From contig NZ_PIQA01000013.1 in NCBI RefSeq assembly GCF_003987095.1, positions 1-64,000 on the forward strand: DNA of 64,000 nt. Direction: 5' to 3'. The notes below the pieces were generated by a model. The model worked only from the letters and a program-made list of their open reading frames with translations, searched no databases and had not been told where the DNA came from. This document shows, one piece after another, positions 47,169 to 55,908 of this stretch (the stretch's first letter is position 1; every line of letters starts with the position of its first letter). The translations under genes and the position numbers were made by a program. The DNA is from Idiomarina piscisalsi (GTDB taxonomy: Bacteria > Pseudomonadota > Gammaproteobacteria > Enterobacterales > Alteromonadaceae).

Positions 47169-47657
47169 ATGAATGATTATGACTTCACCTTAAAATTTGT
47201 CGTGCCTGTTACTATCTCTTCTGACGAAATTACCGACAGTCTATATGGTGGCGGTTGCGACGATGCGATTATAGGCGTGGGTGTACCAGGACGATTGGCG
47301 CTCAACTTCATGCGCGAAGCGGCTTCCGCTAGAGATGCTATTAAAAGTGCAATTTCCGATGTGCAAAAGTCACTTCCTCAAGCGGTTTTGGTTGAGATAG
47401 GGCCGGATTTAGTTGGACTGTCTGATGCCGGCGAGCAACTTAAGATGAGTCGCCAGTATCTGCGCAAAGTTCGCGACAAAGAATTAGCCAAATTTCCCCT
47501 GCCAATGCATGAGGGTAACCCGTCTTTGTGGCATTTGTATCATTTGTTGGAGTATTTTAAGCAGGAAAAACGCAAGGCTATTTCGGAAAACGACATGGAA
47601 GTGGCAAAAGCGGCTATGTTATTAAACTACGAGCACCAAAAGCAGCGGGTTTACTAA
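47169..47657 (+). CDS. HTH DNA-binding protein of unknown family
   Basis: A 162-residue protein. A small alpha/beta domain (YDFTLKFVVP, then GCDDAIIGVGVPGRLALNF) is followed by a helix-turn-helix at about 85-108 (LVGLSDAGEQLKMSRQYLRK) and a helical tail. Similar orphan proteins are common next to mobile or toxin-like genes. AGGAGG lies 8 bases before the ATG. The GTTGT operator upstream suggests autoregulation. It ends 68 bases before dgt. Confidence 0.78.
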   Translation: MNDYDFTLKFVVPVTISSDEITDSLYGGGCDDAIIGVGVPGRLALNFMREAASARDAIKSAISDVQKSLPQAVLVEIGPDLVGLSDAGEQLKMSRQYLRKVRDKELAKFPLPMHEGNPSLWHLYHLLEYFKQEKRKAISENDMEVAKAAMLLNYEHQKQRVY

Positions 47658-47725
47658 TCTTTCACTGGGCAAACGGCTGAAAATTTGTTTTGCTGTGGGG
47701 TAGTTATTAGCAACTGACTGCCAAC

Positions 47726-49006
47726 ATGAATAAAACCATGCTTCAACGACGCTCAGGTGAAAGCAAACCGTTTAATGCCGCAACGCCAGACAGTGATGCG
47801 CAGCGCGATCGTGCGCGAATCATACACTCTTCGGCGTTCCGCAGGCTGCAGTCGAAAACCCAGGTGCTGGGTGTAGGCGACAATGACTTTTATCGTACGC
47901 GGCTGACCCACTCGATGGAGGTTGCTCAGATTGGCTCAGGTATTTGTGAGCATTTAAAGCGAACTTATGATGATAATGACGATATTTCGCAGCAGATACC
48001 GTCGTTTTTTCAAATTGAAGCCACTTGTTTGGCGCATGATTTGGGACATCCGCCGTTCGGTCATGGCGGCGAGGTTGCGCTTAACTATCACATGCTGGGT
48101 CACGGCGGCTTTGAGGGTAACGGACAGACGTTACGCATTTTAAGCGAGTTGGGCGAGTATTCTGAACAGCATGGTCTGGACGTAACCCGCCGCACCTTGT
48201 TGGGTGTTTTGAAATATCCGGTGCTGCACAGCGAGGTACAGCCAACCGATTTAACTGAGGATTCTCCGCTAAACGCATTTAAACCGCCCAAATCGATTCA
48301 TGATGACGAAGAAGACGTTCTACATTGGGTTTTAGAAGAGTTTTCGCAGCACGATCGCGACAAGTTCAGAACAAAAACGGAAAAAAACGGCAAGCGACGC
48401 TCGCAATTCAAAGCCTTCGATACCTCAATTATGGAACTAGCCGACGACATTTCTTACGGCGTTCACGATTTAGAGGATGCGCTGGCGCTGGGCTTAGTAA
48501 CAGAACGTCAGTGGCGCGAAGATGTGCTGCAAAACGCACTTGACGACAGCCCGCTGATCGCCAAAGCTGACTTCTACCACGACAAACTGTTTTCCCCCGA
48601 TAGCCGCGACCGTAAACATGCTATTAGCAAGCTCATTGGCTATCTAGTACCGCAAATTACCGTTGAGAGGCAACAGCAATTTGAACACCCGCAACTGGAT
48701 TTACAGGCAACACTACCTGCAGAAGCGGAGCATACGCTGGAATTACTCAAGCGTTTCGTTTTCAAGCACGTCATTCGGAGTGCAGAGGTAAAAGCCATGG
48801 AGTTTAAAGGCCAGCGCATCATTATGGCGTTGTTCGAAGCGTTAGCAGATGCCCCGGAACAATTACTGCAACCGTCTACATTGCAAAAGTACCAGCAGGC
48901 GACGAACCCAAAACGCGTCATCTGTGACTATATTTCCGGAATGACAGACCACTATGCTCGTAAGCAATACAGCCAACTTTTTAGTAACGGGAGTGAGCAA
49001 GCATGA
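47726..49006 (+). CDS. dgt: dGTPase-type dNTP triphosphohydrolase
   Basis: A 426-residue HD-superfamily enzyme cutting dNTPs to deoxynucleoside and triphosphate. Metal ligands are in RTRLTHSMEVAQ, CLAHDLGHPPFGHGG and ELADDISYGVHDLEDA. Related proteins lower dNTP pools and restrict phage, and this length fits that group; here the role is inferred. No strong Shine-Dalgarno is seen; the next Met (MLQRRSGE) is an alternative start. It overlaps the ZIP gene by 4 bases. Confidence 0.92.
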   Translation: MNKTMLQRRSGESKPFNAATPDSDAQRDRARIIHSSAFRRLQSKTQVLGVGDNDFYRTRLTHSMEVAQIGSGICEHLKRTYDDNDDISQQIPSFFQIEATCLAHDLGHPPFGHGGEVALNYHMLGHGGFEGNGQTLRILSELGEYSEQHGLDVTRRTLLGVLKYPVLHSEVQPTDLTEDSPLNAFKPPKSIHDDEEDVLHWVLEEFSQHDRDKFRTKTEKNGKRRSQFKAFDTSIMELADDISYGVHDLEDALALGLVTERQWREDVLQNALDDSPLIAKADFYHDKLFSPDSRDRKHAISKLIGYLVPQITVERQQQFEHPQLDLQATLPAEAEHTLELLKRFVFKHVIRSAEVKAMEFKGQRIIMALFEALADAPEQLLQPSTLQKYQQATNPKRVICDYISGMTDHYARKQYSQLFSNGSEQA

Positions 49007-49710
49007 CAATCTATTGGATGTTATTACTCGCTTGGGGGGCGGGCTTGATGGCCTTCCTGGGTGGGACAATCGCTTACCTTGAGGGCTCAGCAAACACCGT
49101 TACTAAACGTGAATTTGTACATGGAATAACAGCTTTTGGTGGCGGTATTCTGATGGCCGCGGTTGCTTTCGCACTGGTTCCCGAAGGCATGAAAGAATTG
49201 AATGCGTGGCAGTTAGCGCTTTTATTTGCGCTCGGTGGGGTGAGCTTTGCGATTGTTGATGCTTGGCTAGCCAAACATGGCGGCAATGTCGCTCAGTTTA
49301 TGGCGATGCTGCTCGACTTTCTGCCAGAAGCCATCTCTTTGGGCGCACTCTTTGCGGTCAGCCCAAACACCGCTATTTTACTCGCCGTATTTATTGCGGC
49401 TCAAAACTTACCGGAAGGCTTTAACGCGTATCGCGAATTGCGGTTTGCACAGCTAAGCAGCAAAATCGCTTTGGCAGGCTTATTCGGCGTATCGTTATTT
49501 GGGCCGGTTGCCGCTTTGATGGGCTACTGGTGGCTGCGCGATGCACCGGAAATTACGGCTATGATAATGAGCTTTGCAGCAGGTGGCATTCTTTATTTGG
49601 TGTTTCAGGATATCGCCCCCCAAGCGCGTATGCGCCGACATTGGACACCATCGCTTGGCGCTGTCTTCGGATTTATCGTTGGAATGCTGAGTAAACAGTT
49701 GTTGGGATAA
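49003..49710 (+). CDS. ZIP-family metal transporter
   Basis: A 235-residue inner-membrane protein with about eight helices. Metal-binding helix residues appear in DFLPEAISLGA and in AAQNLPEGFNAYREL, as in ZIP helices 4 and 5. The usual His is partly replaced by Gln/Asn (QNLPEG), so specificity may differ from zinc. It is coupled to dgt by a 4-base overlap, and a terminator follows at once. Confidence 0.85.
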   Translation: MTIYWMLLLAWGAGLMAFLGGTIAYLEGSANTVTKREFVHGITAFGGGILMAAVAFALVPEGMKELNAWQLALLFALGGVSFAIVDAWLAKHGGNVAQFMAMLLDFLPEAISLGALFAVSPNTAILLAVFIAAQNLPEGFNAYRELRFAQLSSKIALAGLFGVSLFGPVAALMGYWWLRDAPEITAMIMSFAAGGILYLVFQDIAPQARMRRHWTPSLGAVFGFIVGMLSKQLLG

Positions 49711-49736
49711 AAAAGGCGCCAAATTGGCGCCTTTTT
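49711..49736. terminator. bidirectional intrinsic terminator
   Basis: AAAAGGCGCC pairs with GGCGCCTTTT across the 5-base loop AAATT. A T-tract follows on the plus strand and the A-run supplies one on the minus strand, so it serves both the ZIP gene and the convergent protease gene. Confidence 0.88.
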
Positions 49737-49770
49737 AGTTCAAGGAGTTGTTTTAGCTCGTGAAAAAACC

Positions 49771-51720
49771 TTATTCCCATTCGACGAATAAGTCGACGCC
49801 AGAATAGGTTCTGTACCCTTTTAAGCTGATGTACCAGCGATCTTCAGCTGGGTTATCAATGCTACAAGACTCGTCATTACCTGAGCGGTATGGACGGCAC
49901 TCGTAGTTTGACTCAGTTGGCTGAGAGCCTTGGCGAACGTATAGATCAGCGTCGCCTGAACCGCCGGACATGGTTACATTAAGCGCTGACATGCCCGCAG
50001 GAATATCGACGTAGTAGTGTGACCACTCACCGCTGGCACCTGATAAGTCAGTTGCTGAAGCTGAGCCGCCATCACCTCCACCAGTGCTTGGTTCAGTGAA
50101 TGAACCGGTTAAATTCACACCAGAGAAGCTTGAGTATGCGTTCAGCATAACGTGGTAAGTACCGGCTTGTACGTTCGAAATAGTACAAGTTTCGGTATTA
50201 CCGCTTTGATACGGACGGCAGTCATAGCTTGACTGAGTTGGCTGAGAGCCAAAGCGCACGTATAAATCGGCGTCGCCTGAACCTCCGTTAATGTTGAAGC
50301 TTAGGTCAGTTGCACCGGCTGGAACATTTAAGGTGTAGTACAGCGAATCACCCGTGGTCGCTGACAAGTTACTGACCGTTTGGCCATTGCTCAGTTCGTT
50401 GTTTGTTGGTGGTTCTTCACCGCCGCCACCGCCTGAGCCGTCACAGCCGTTCGCGTCAATGTAATCAATAGCGTCTTTAGATTGTGCTAAGCCGTACCCG
50501 TATTTCACGTCGCGACCGGAGGCACCCAGATCTTCTGCAGTAACGTTTAATACGTTACGAATTTCCTGAGCGCTACAGGTTGGGTGATGCGACCAAACCA
50601 AAGCAGCAACACCGGCAACGTGAGGTGACGCCATAGAAGTACCGCTCATGGTGCCATAATTACCTTGGCCACCAGTACCTTCTGGATAAGTCGATAGAAC
50701 GCTGACGCCCGGGCCAGAAATTTCAACTTGGCTGTTTTTCTGCGAGAAAGATGCCAGGTTTTTGCTGCTATCGACAGCCGCAACGGACATAACCGCGTTG
50801 TAAGACGCAGGGTAAGACATTGGGTCAGTTGAGCTGTAAGCAGAACCGTCGTTACCCGCTGCCGCGACCAATAAAACACCTTGGTTATACAGGTTTTGCA
50901 TCGCGTTGGCTTCAGTCTGGCTTGAGCCACCACCGCCAAGACTCATGTTAACAACGTCAGCACCATTGTCGGCACAAGTTTCAATAGCAGAAACCAATGA
51001 AGACGAATAATCCCAACCACTGGAATTGAAGACTTTGACAATATGCAGGTTAGGATCGCTACCAATAACGCCACGAACGCCAAAACCGTTATCTAGCGCA
51101 GCAATAGTACCGGCAACGTGCGTTCCGTGAGGGCCGCCATTGTCGTACCAGTTGCCTGTGCCGCTATCATTCGTGCCGTTAATAGTACCGCCTAAAGTAC
51201 CCATGTCTTCGTGTGGTAGCTCTAAGCCTGAATCGATAACACAGACTTTTTTACCACCTGCGGCCGCAGAAGCAACGCTGTCATCGACCTGATCAGCCTG
51301 TACCTGGCTAATGCCGTAAGGCACGTCTTGCGCCATAAAACGACGGATACGGTCAACTTCAACGTATTCAATGTTTGGGTTTTTCTCAAGACGCTTTCTC
51401 TGCTTTTCAGTCAGCTCGGCGGCTACCGCCAAGTTGTGGCGCATGCTAAGTTTTACCTTACCGCCAGCTTTTCTGACCACGTTGTTTGCTCGGGAAATGG
51501 CCAATTCAGAACGTCCTCTGTTGCCCATTTTGTTGACCGCGTTACCATTATTTTTAAATTTAATGATGTAACGCTGAGGTGCTGAGCTGTCCACTTGCGC
51601 TTGAATTTGAGCCTGCTCTTTTACCAGCGGCTGCGCTTGTGAATGGTCAGGAGGTTTAGCAAAAGCCGATGAAACTGATACTGCTAAAGCAGTCAGTGTA
51701 AGATATTGAATTTTTCTCAT
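49771..51720 (-). CDS. secreted subtilisin-like protease with two PPC domains
   Basis: A 649-residue secreted protease. A signal peptide (ends SSAFA) is followed by an I9-type inhibitor propeptide (about 50-120) and an S8 domain with Asp in VCVIDSGLE (~162), His in GPHGTHVAGT (~200) and Ser in MSGTSMASPHVAG (~362). A Gly/Glu linker then leads to two pre-peptidase C-terminal beta domains, both with SGDADLYVRxGSQPT, usually trimmed after secretion. The start at 51720 gives a clean signal; an in-frame ATG at 51837 does not. Expected to degrade extracellular protein for nutrients. Confidence 0.94.
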   Translation of the reverse strand: MRKIQYLTLTALAVSVSSAFAKPPDHSQAQPLVKEQAQIQAQVDSSAPQRYIIKFKNNGNAVNKMGNRGRSELAISRANNVVRKAGGKVKLSMRHNLAVAAELTEKQRKRLEKNPNIEYVEVDRIRRFMAQDVPYGISQVQADQVDDSVASAAAGGKKVCVIDSGLELPHEDMGTLGGTINGTNDSGTGNWYDNGGPHGTHVAGTIAALDNGFGVRGVIGSDPNLHIVKVFNSSGWDYSSSLVSAIETCADNGADVVNMSLGGGGSSQTEANAMQNLYNQGVLLVAAAGNDGSAYSSTDPMSYPASYNAVMSVAAVDSSKNLASFSQKNSQVEISGPGVSVLSTYPEGTGGQGNYGTMSGTSMASPHVAGVAALVWSHHPTCSAQEIRNVLNVTAEDLGASGRDVKYGYGLAQSKDAIDYIDANGCDGSGGGGGEEPPTNNELSNGQTVSNLSATTGDSLYYTLNVPAGATDLSFNINGGSGDADLYVRFGSQPTQSSYDCRPYQSGNTETCTISNVQAGTYHVMLNAYSSFSGVNLTGSFTEPSTGGGDGGSASATDLSGASGEWSHYYVDIPAGMSALNVTMSGGSGDADLYVRQGSQPTESNYECRPYRSGNDESCSIDNPAEDRWYISLKGYRTYSGVDLFVEWE

Positions 51721-51947
51721 ATCTAATTTGTCTCTTATTTTTTTAATGAGTGGCTGTAAGAAGCCATGAATGAAAGCAGCAGGGGATACGACGTTTGGCT
51801 GCCTAAAAATGACGTCGTTTGACATCATTTGCAACATTTAATAACAAAAAATGAACAACTTAAAGCGTGAGAACGTAAAGATTGTTTAAATTTTTAACAA
51901 AAATGACACATAAGTCGATTTTTTAACCGGGTGTGGAGGAGGTAGCG
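51721..51947. other. AT-rich intergenic region between protease and deaminase
   Basis: These 227 bases separate divergent genes and probably hold both promoters. The only structure seen is a near-perfect inverted repeat at 51809-51828: ATGACGTC, four bases, GACATCAT (7 of 8 positions pair), about 90-110 bases before the protease start. GGAGGAGG near the right end is the deaminase ribosome site. Confidence 0.4.
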
Positions 51948-52424
51948 TTGGCTGAAATAAATCAATATTTAATGCGCTGCATTGAGTTAGCAGAAGAGGC
52001 CTTGGCTGCGGGAGATGCCCCTTTTGGTTCGGTATTAGTCGATTCTGAAGGAGCGATATTAAAAGAAGACCGCAATAGAGTGAATACGGTTGATAAAACC
52101 TACCACCCTGAAATTGAGCTGGCGCGTTGGGCTGCGAAAAACCTCACTTTGGAACAGCGCCGGAACACAACCATGTACACATCAGGAGAGCATTGCCCGA
52201 TGTGTTCTGCTGCACATGGCTGGGCGGAACTGGGAAAAGTCGTTTACATTCACTCTACTGAACAACTGACAAAATGGCATAACGAGTTTGGTATTAATGG
52301 CTCCCCTGTCAGTCAGCTGCCTATTCAGCAAGTTGCGCCAGGGGTTATGGTTGAAGGGCCGGTTGATAACCTAGTGCCTATTATGTACGAACTACATAAG
52401 GCATATGTAGAAAAGAGTGTTTAA
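51948..52424 (+). CDS. cytidine/nucleoside-deaminase-family protein
   Basis: A 158-residue zinc deaminase. Zinc and catalytic residues are HPEIE (where most members have HAE) and the CPMC pair in GEHCPMCSAAHGWA. Substrate could be guanine, cytosine or another base; unknown. I place the start at TTG 51948, 5 bases after GGAGGAGG; the GTG at 51933 would put that site inside the gene and has none of its own. Confidence 0.8.
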   Translation: MAEINQYLMRCIELAEEALAAGDAPFGSVLVDSEGAILKEDRNRVNTVDKTYHPEIELARWAAKNLTLEQRRNTTMYTSGEHCPMCSAAHGWAELGKVVYIHSTEQLTKWHNEFGINGSPVSQLPIQQVAPGVMVEGPVDNLVPIMYELHKAYVEKSV

Positions 52425-52493
52425 CTAACGGTAGCCTAGTTTTTGCATTCATTTCCGCTATACTCTGCTTAAATTCAGTAGTGCAGAAAAGTT

Positions 52494-53150
52494 ATGTCCA
52501 AGAAAAAACAAGAGTCGATTGTACTCGAAACCCCAACAGGCTCCGACCACGTTCTGCTCCACTCCTGCTGTGCGCCGTGCTCTGGGGAAGTTATGGAACG
52601 TATGGCTGAAGCGGGCATCAAGTTTACGATTTTCTTCTATAACCCGAATATTCATCCCGAAAAAGAGTATTTGCTGCGTAAAGAAGAGAATATTCGTTTT
52701 GCTGAGAAGCTTGGCGTGGACTTTATTGACTGTGACTACGACACTAAGAACTGGTTTGAAAGAGTAAAAGGTCTGGAATGGGAACCGGAACGAGGTGAGC
52801 GCTGCACGGTTTGTTTTGATATGCGCTTTGAGCGCACAGCGTTATATGCGTATGAAAACGGCTTTGACACCATTACCAGTTGCTTAGGCATTTCACGCTG
52901 GAAAAATATGCAGCAAATAAATGACTGTGGTCAGCGTGCGGTTGCACGTTATCCCGGATTGCATTACTGGACGTTTAACTGGCGTAAAAAAGGCGGCTCT
53001 GCCCGTATGGTGGAAATAGCCAAGCGAGAACGTTTTTATCAGCAGGAGTATTGTGGTTGTGTTTATTCGCTTCGCGATACCAACCGCTGGCGCCTGCAGA
53101 ACGGGCGGGATCGCATTAAAATTGGTGTGGAATATTATTCCGCCGACTAA
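52494..53150 (+). CDS. queH: epoxyqueuosine reductase QueH
   Basis: A 218-residue enzyme for the last step of queuosine tRNA modification, the cobalamin-free alternative to QueG. Signature cysteines are present: [22 protein letters not shown] and [14 protein letters not shown]. The [4Fe-4S] and second metal site residues are all intact. A TATACT hexamer at 52459-52464 may be its -10. Confidence 0.93.
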   Translation: MSKKKQESIVLETPTGSDHVLLHSCCAPCSGEVMERMAEAGIKFTIFFYNPNIHPEKEYLLRKEENIRFAEKLGVDFIDCDYDTKNWFERVKGLEWEPERGERCTVCFDMRFERTALYAYENGFDTITSCLGISRWKNMQQINDCGQRAVARYPGLHYWTFNWRKKGGSARMVEIAKRERFYQQEYCGCVYSLRDTNRWRLQNGRDRIKIGVEYYSAD

Positions 53151-53153
53151 AAA

Positions 53154-53188
53154 AGCCCCAGACGCTGGGAAGAGAGACGTCCGGGGCT
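53154..53188 (-). terminator. intrinsic terminator after the TonB receptor gene
   Basis: AGCCCCAGACG (53154-53164) pairs with CGTCCGGGGCT (53178-53188) with one mismatch. The A-run just left (from 53149) gives a T-tract on the minus strand. It lies between convergent queH and the receptor gene. Confidence 0.75.
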
Positions 53189-53213
53189 ACACGTGAAAGC
53201 GTTAATTTATGCT

Positions 53214-55367
53214 TTAGAAGTTGTAACGGAAATTCGCCATAATTGTGCGCTGTTGACCGTAAAAGCAGTCACCGCGAGCGAGACATGACGTTAAGACCGT
53301 TTTGTCGGTTAGGTTGTCGACATCTAGGCTGACGCTGTAGTTGTCCCAGTCGTAACCGATCATTGCGTCGAATACGGTGTAACTTGGAGTTTCTAGCGGG
53401 TCATTAAGTACTACACCGTTTTGCTCAACGTAAGCACTGCCATCGGACGTATTACCTACGTAGCGAACGCCTGCACCAATTTTAAAACCGCTCCAGTTTT
53501 CGGGGCGATAGGTTGCCCAAACAGATGCTTGTTGATCTGGAGTCGCAGAGAGTGTTGCCCCTTCTTCTCCAATAGTATTACTTTCACTGATGATAGCATC
53601 GGTGTATGCGTAGCTGGCGTAAACGTCCAGAGAATCCCAGGCTAGCTGAGCTTCCAGCTCAATACCTTCAATTTCCACTTCGCCAGTTTGTACCCGGCCA
53701 TTAGGGTCAATAATGTCTGGGTTTGCCGCTTGTTCCGCGTTAACACTGGTCGTACGGTTTTCTTCAGTAATTTTATATACAGACGCGGTTAATAAATGCT
53801 CTGTTCCTTTTGGCTGGTATTTAACGCCAGCTTCCCATTGTTTACCTTCGCTAGGAACAAAAGCTTTACCAAAAGCGTCAGTACCTAATATCGGAGAAAA
53901 TGACTCGCTATAGCTAATGTAAGGAGAAACGCCACCGTCCATTAAATACATAAAGCCTAAACGACCGGTGGTGGCGTATTGATCCGTTGAGTCTGACATT
54001 TCAGGATTCGTTGTTGCGCGATCTCTACGCATGGCAGCGGAGACGAGCCATTTCTCTGCTATGCGCATGTTGTCCTGAACATAAACGCCAAGCTGATAGG
54101 TTGTGCTTGAAGGCGCGTCTGAGAGATCGGCCTCTGTGGGTAAGCCTGTTGCCTGACCGTACACAGGGTTATATAAATCGAGTGTATTCATTTCGCCAGA
54201 GGCTCTATCATTATCCGTATAGGCGTCCTGGAAGTCGATACCGAAAACTAAGTCGTGTTCTATGGCACCTGTGATTAAGGAACCATGCAATTGTAAGTCT
54301 GTTGTCCATGCTCTGGCATCAGCTCGAGACAAGGACGATACACGATTGACCGTGCGGTTGTCTTCGGCAAAAACAGGCGGCCAACCGTACATTGTATTGT
54401 AGTCAGCGTGACTGTCACTGTATCGGGTTGCTAAACGCAGACTCCAGTCCAGATTAATATCATGCTCAACGATAGCCGTTAGCGCGTCTTGTTCTGTATC
54501 GTATTTATCAAAACCTGGCTCTGACACAAAAGTGGAGCTATCAATTTGGCCAAATTCGTTTGGTAATAAGGTTCCTTGCCATGGAAAAAACTGGGTGCTG
54601 GAACCAGATTCATTTCTCTGGATGTTTCCAATTAAGGTGATTTTCGTATCTTCTGACGCATGCCAACTCAGAGATGGGTTCAAAACCAAGCTGTTGTCAG
54701 GGACATAATCCGTTTGCGTATCACTGTCCCTGTATAAACCGATAAAGCGGCCCGTTAGGGAAGCGTCCTGGTTTAAAGCCCCGGTTATGTCGCCCGCAAC
54801 TTGCTTGCGGGAGTAATTACCAAGCTGAGCCCAAAATTCCCCCTGAGTCTCGGCTTGAGGACGCTTGCTGACTAGGTTAATAATGCCGCCGGTTGAGCCT
54901 TGCCCATATAAGACAGAGCTTGGTCCTTTAAGAATTTCAATTTGTCCAAGTGAGTAGGGGTTTACTCGAACGTTATTGTAATAGCCAAACAGTGATTTAA
55001 GGCCATCTAGGTACTGAACGGGTGCTACTCCGCGAATTTGAGCCCAATCGCCACGAGTATCAACGCCATAGGGACCATTGTACAAGCCAGCTACGTAACC
55101 GATAGCGTCTTGAACAGTAACGGCACCTAAGTCTTCTATACGTGTTTCCGTTAACACAGAGACGGATAAAGGCGTTTCAATTATGGGAGTGTCTGACTTT
55201 GAGCCGGTCGCACTGACGTAAGAGATCAAACCACGAGAGCTTACCTCGATGGTTTCCATCATTTCTTCTTTTTCTTTTCGGGTTTGCTGAGGCTCTTCAG
55301 CCAAAGCTGCTGTGCTGGTTAGAGCGGCCAAAACGCTGACCGCTAATAGAGACTTCTGGATTTTCAT
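53214..55367 (-). CDS. TonB-dependent siderophore receptor
   Basis: A 717-residue outer-membrane receptor. A signal peptide ends AALA (~24). The plug domain (about 60-170) includes IEILKGPSSVLYGQGSTGG, and a 22-strand barrel ends in aromatic NFRYNF. The FhuA-like family takes up ferric hydroxamates or catechols; which is unknown. The start has GAGGGGAG just upstream; a start six codons earlier (55385) is less likely. A Fur site lies upstream at 55412-55430, and PepSY-family genes precede it on the same strand, so it belongs to an iron-uptake unit. Confidence 0.93.
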   Translation of the reverse strand: MKIQKSLLAVSVLAALTSTAALAEEPQQTRKEKEEMMETIEVSSRGLISYVSATGSKSDTPIIETPLSVSVLTETRIEDLGAVTVQDAIGYVAGLYNGPYGVDTRGDWAQIRGVAPVQYLDGLKSLFGYYNNVRVNPYSLGQIEILKGPSSVLYGQGSTGGIINLVSKRPQAETQGEFWAQLGNYSRKQVAGDITGALNQDASLTGRFIGLYRDSDTQTDYVPDNSLVLNPSLSWHASEDTKITLIGNIQRNESGSSTQFFPWQGTLLPNEFGQIDSSTFVSEPGFDKYDTEQDALTAIVEHDINLDWSLRLATRYSDSHADYNTMYGWPPVFAEDNRTVNRVSSLSRADARAWTTDLQLHGSLITGAIEHDLVFGIDFQDAYTDNDRASGEMNTLDLYNPVYGQATGLPTEADLSDAPSSTTYQLGVYVQDNMRIAEKWLVSAAMRRDRATTNPEMSDSTDQYATTGRLGFMYLMDGGVSPYISYSESFSPILGTDAFGKAFVPSEGKQWEAGVKYQPKGTEHLLTASVYKITEENRTTSVNAEQAANPDIIDPNGRVQTGEVEIEGIELEAQLAWDSLDVYASYAYTDAIISESNTIGEEGATLSATPDQQASVWATYRPENWSGFKIGAGVRYVGNTSDGSAYVEQNGVVLNDPLETPSYTVFDAMIGYDWDNYSVSLDVDNLTDKTVLTSCLARGDCFYGQQRTIMANFRYNF

Positions 55368-55411
55368 AACTCCCCTCAAAATCACAAGCGTTTATGTTGA
55401 GGTGGATCCTA

Positions 55412-55430
55412 AATGAAAATGATTCGTATT
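55412..55430. promoter_or_regulatory. Fur-like box before the TonB receptor gene
   Basis: TGAAAAT-G-ATTCGTA (55414-55428) matches the 7-1-7 Fur pattern at 10 of 14 arm positions and lies within an AAATG...ATTT frame. It is 45-63 bases upstream of the receptor start, in the gap after the small membrane gene. Confidence 0.6.
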
Positions 55431-55437
55431 TAAAGTG

Positions 55438-55908
55438 TTATTTTAGCCAATTTTCGGGAATCTTCCATGAAGCCTTGTGGACACTGCCATCCCAGGTCTG
55501 CAAAGTGACCCAAACGCGGTGCTCTGGCTTGTAGTTTTGTGGCGCAATAGCGTGTACATGCTGCAGGAGTTCGCTGCCATGCAAAATGCCAACGTCGTCA
55601 CTTTCAAGCGTGTCTAGGGGTACGGGCTCTTCACCAATATTCACATACCCCTGACGAATGTCGCTGACGTTGCCCTCATTAACATAAGCGGAAAAGTCCT
55701 TTACCCAGTCTTCGTGGTGGGCGTACGGCGCTTCGTTATTTAACGGCTGTATTGCAACCTCGAAAGGCCCTACCGATTTTTCTTCCCATACGTTCGGGAA
55801 TTCCGGCGGTTGGAGTTGCTCGTACAAAAAGTAAAAAGGCAGAATGAGAATTAAGCCACTCAGCTTAAACTTATTACGATTCCAAAATGTATTCTTACGG
55901 CGCGCCAT
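55438..55908 (-). CDS. small membrane-anchored protein of the iron-uptake cluster
   Basis: A 156-residue protein with one N-terminal helix (KLSGLILILPFYFLYEQL) and a ~125-residue soluble part with no recognised motif beyond three His near LLQHVHAIAP. I do not recognise the family. It overlaps the PepSY stop as TAATG and precedes the TonB receptor, so an accessory role in siderophore or iron handling is inferred. Confidence 0.7.
   Translation of the reverse strand: MARRKNTFWNRNKFKLSGLILILPFYFLYEQLQPPEFPNVWEEKSVGPFEVAIQPLNNEAPYAHHEDWVKDFSAYVNEGNVSDIRQGYVNIGEEPVPLDTLESDDVGILHGSELLQHVHAIAPQNYKPEHRVWVTLQTWDGSVHKASWKIPENWLK

Noticed and set aside
52430-52450. GGTAGCCTAG before queH as a REP remnant
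   Set aside because: No second arm or palindrome follows.
53154-53190. Hairpin ending GGGGCTAC as another REP copy
   Set aside because: It shares only the GTAGCCC end with the REP-like family; stem and loop differ, and it works well as a plain terminator.
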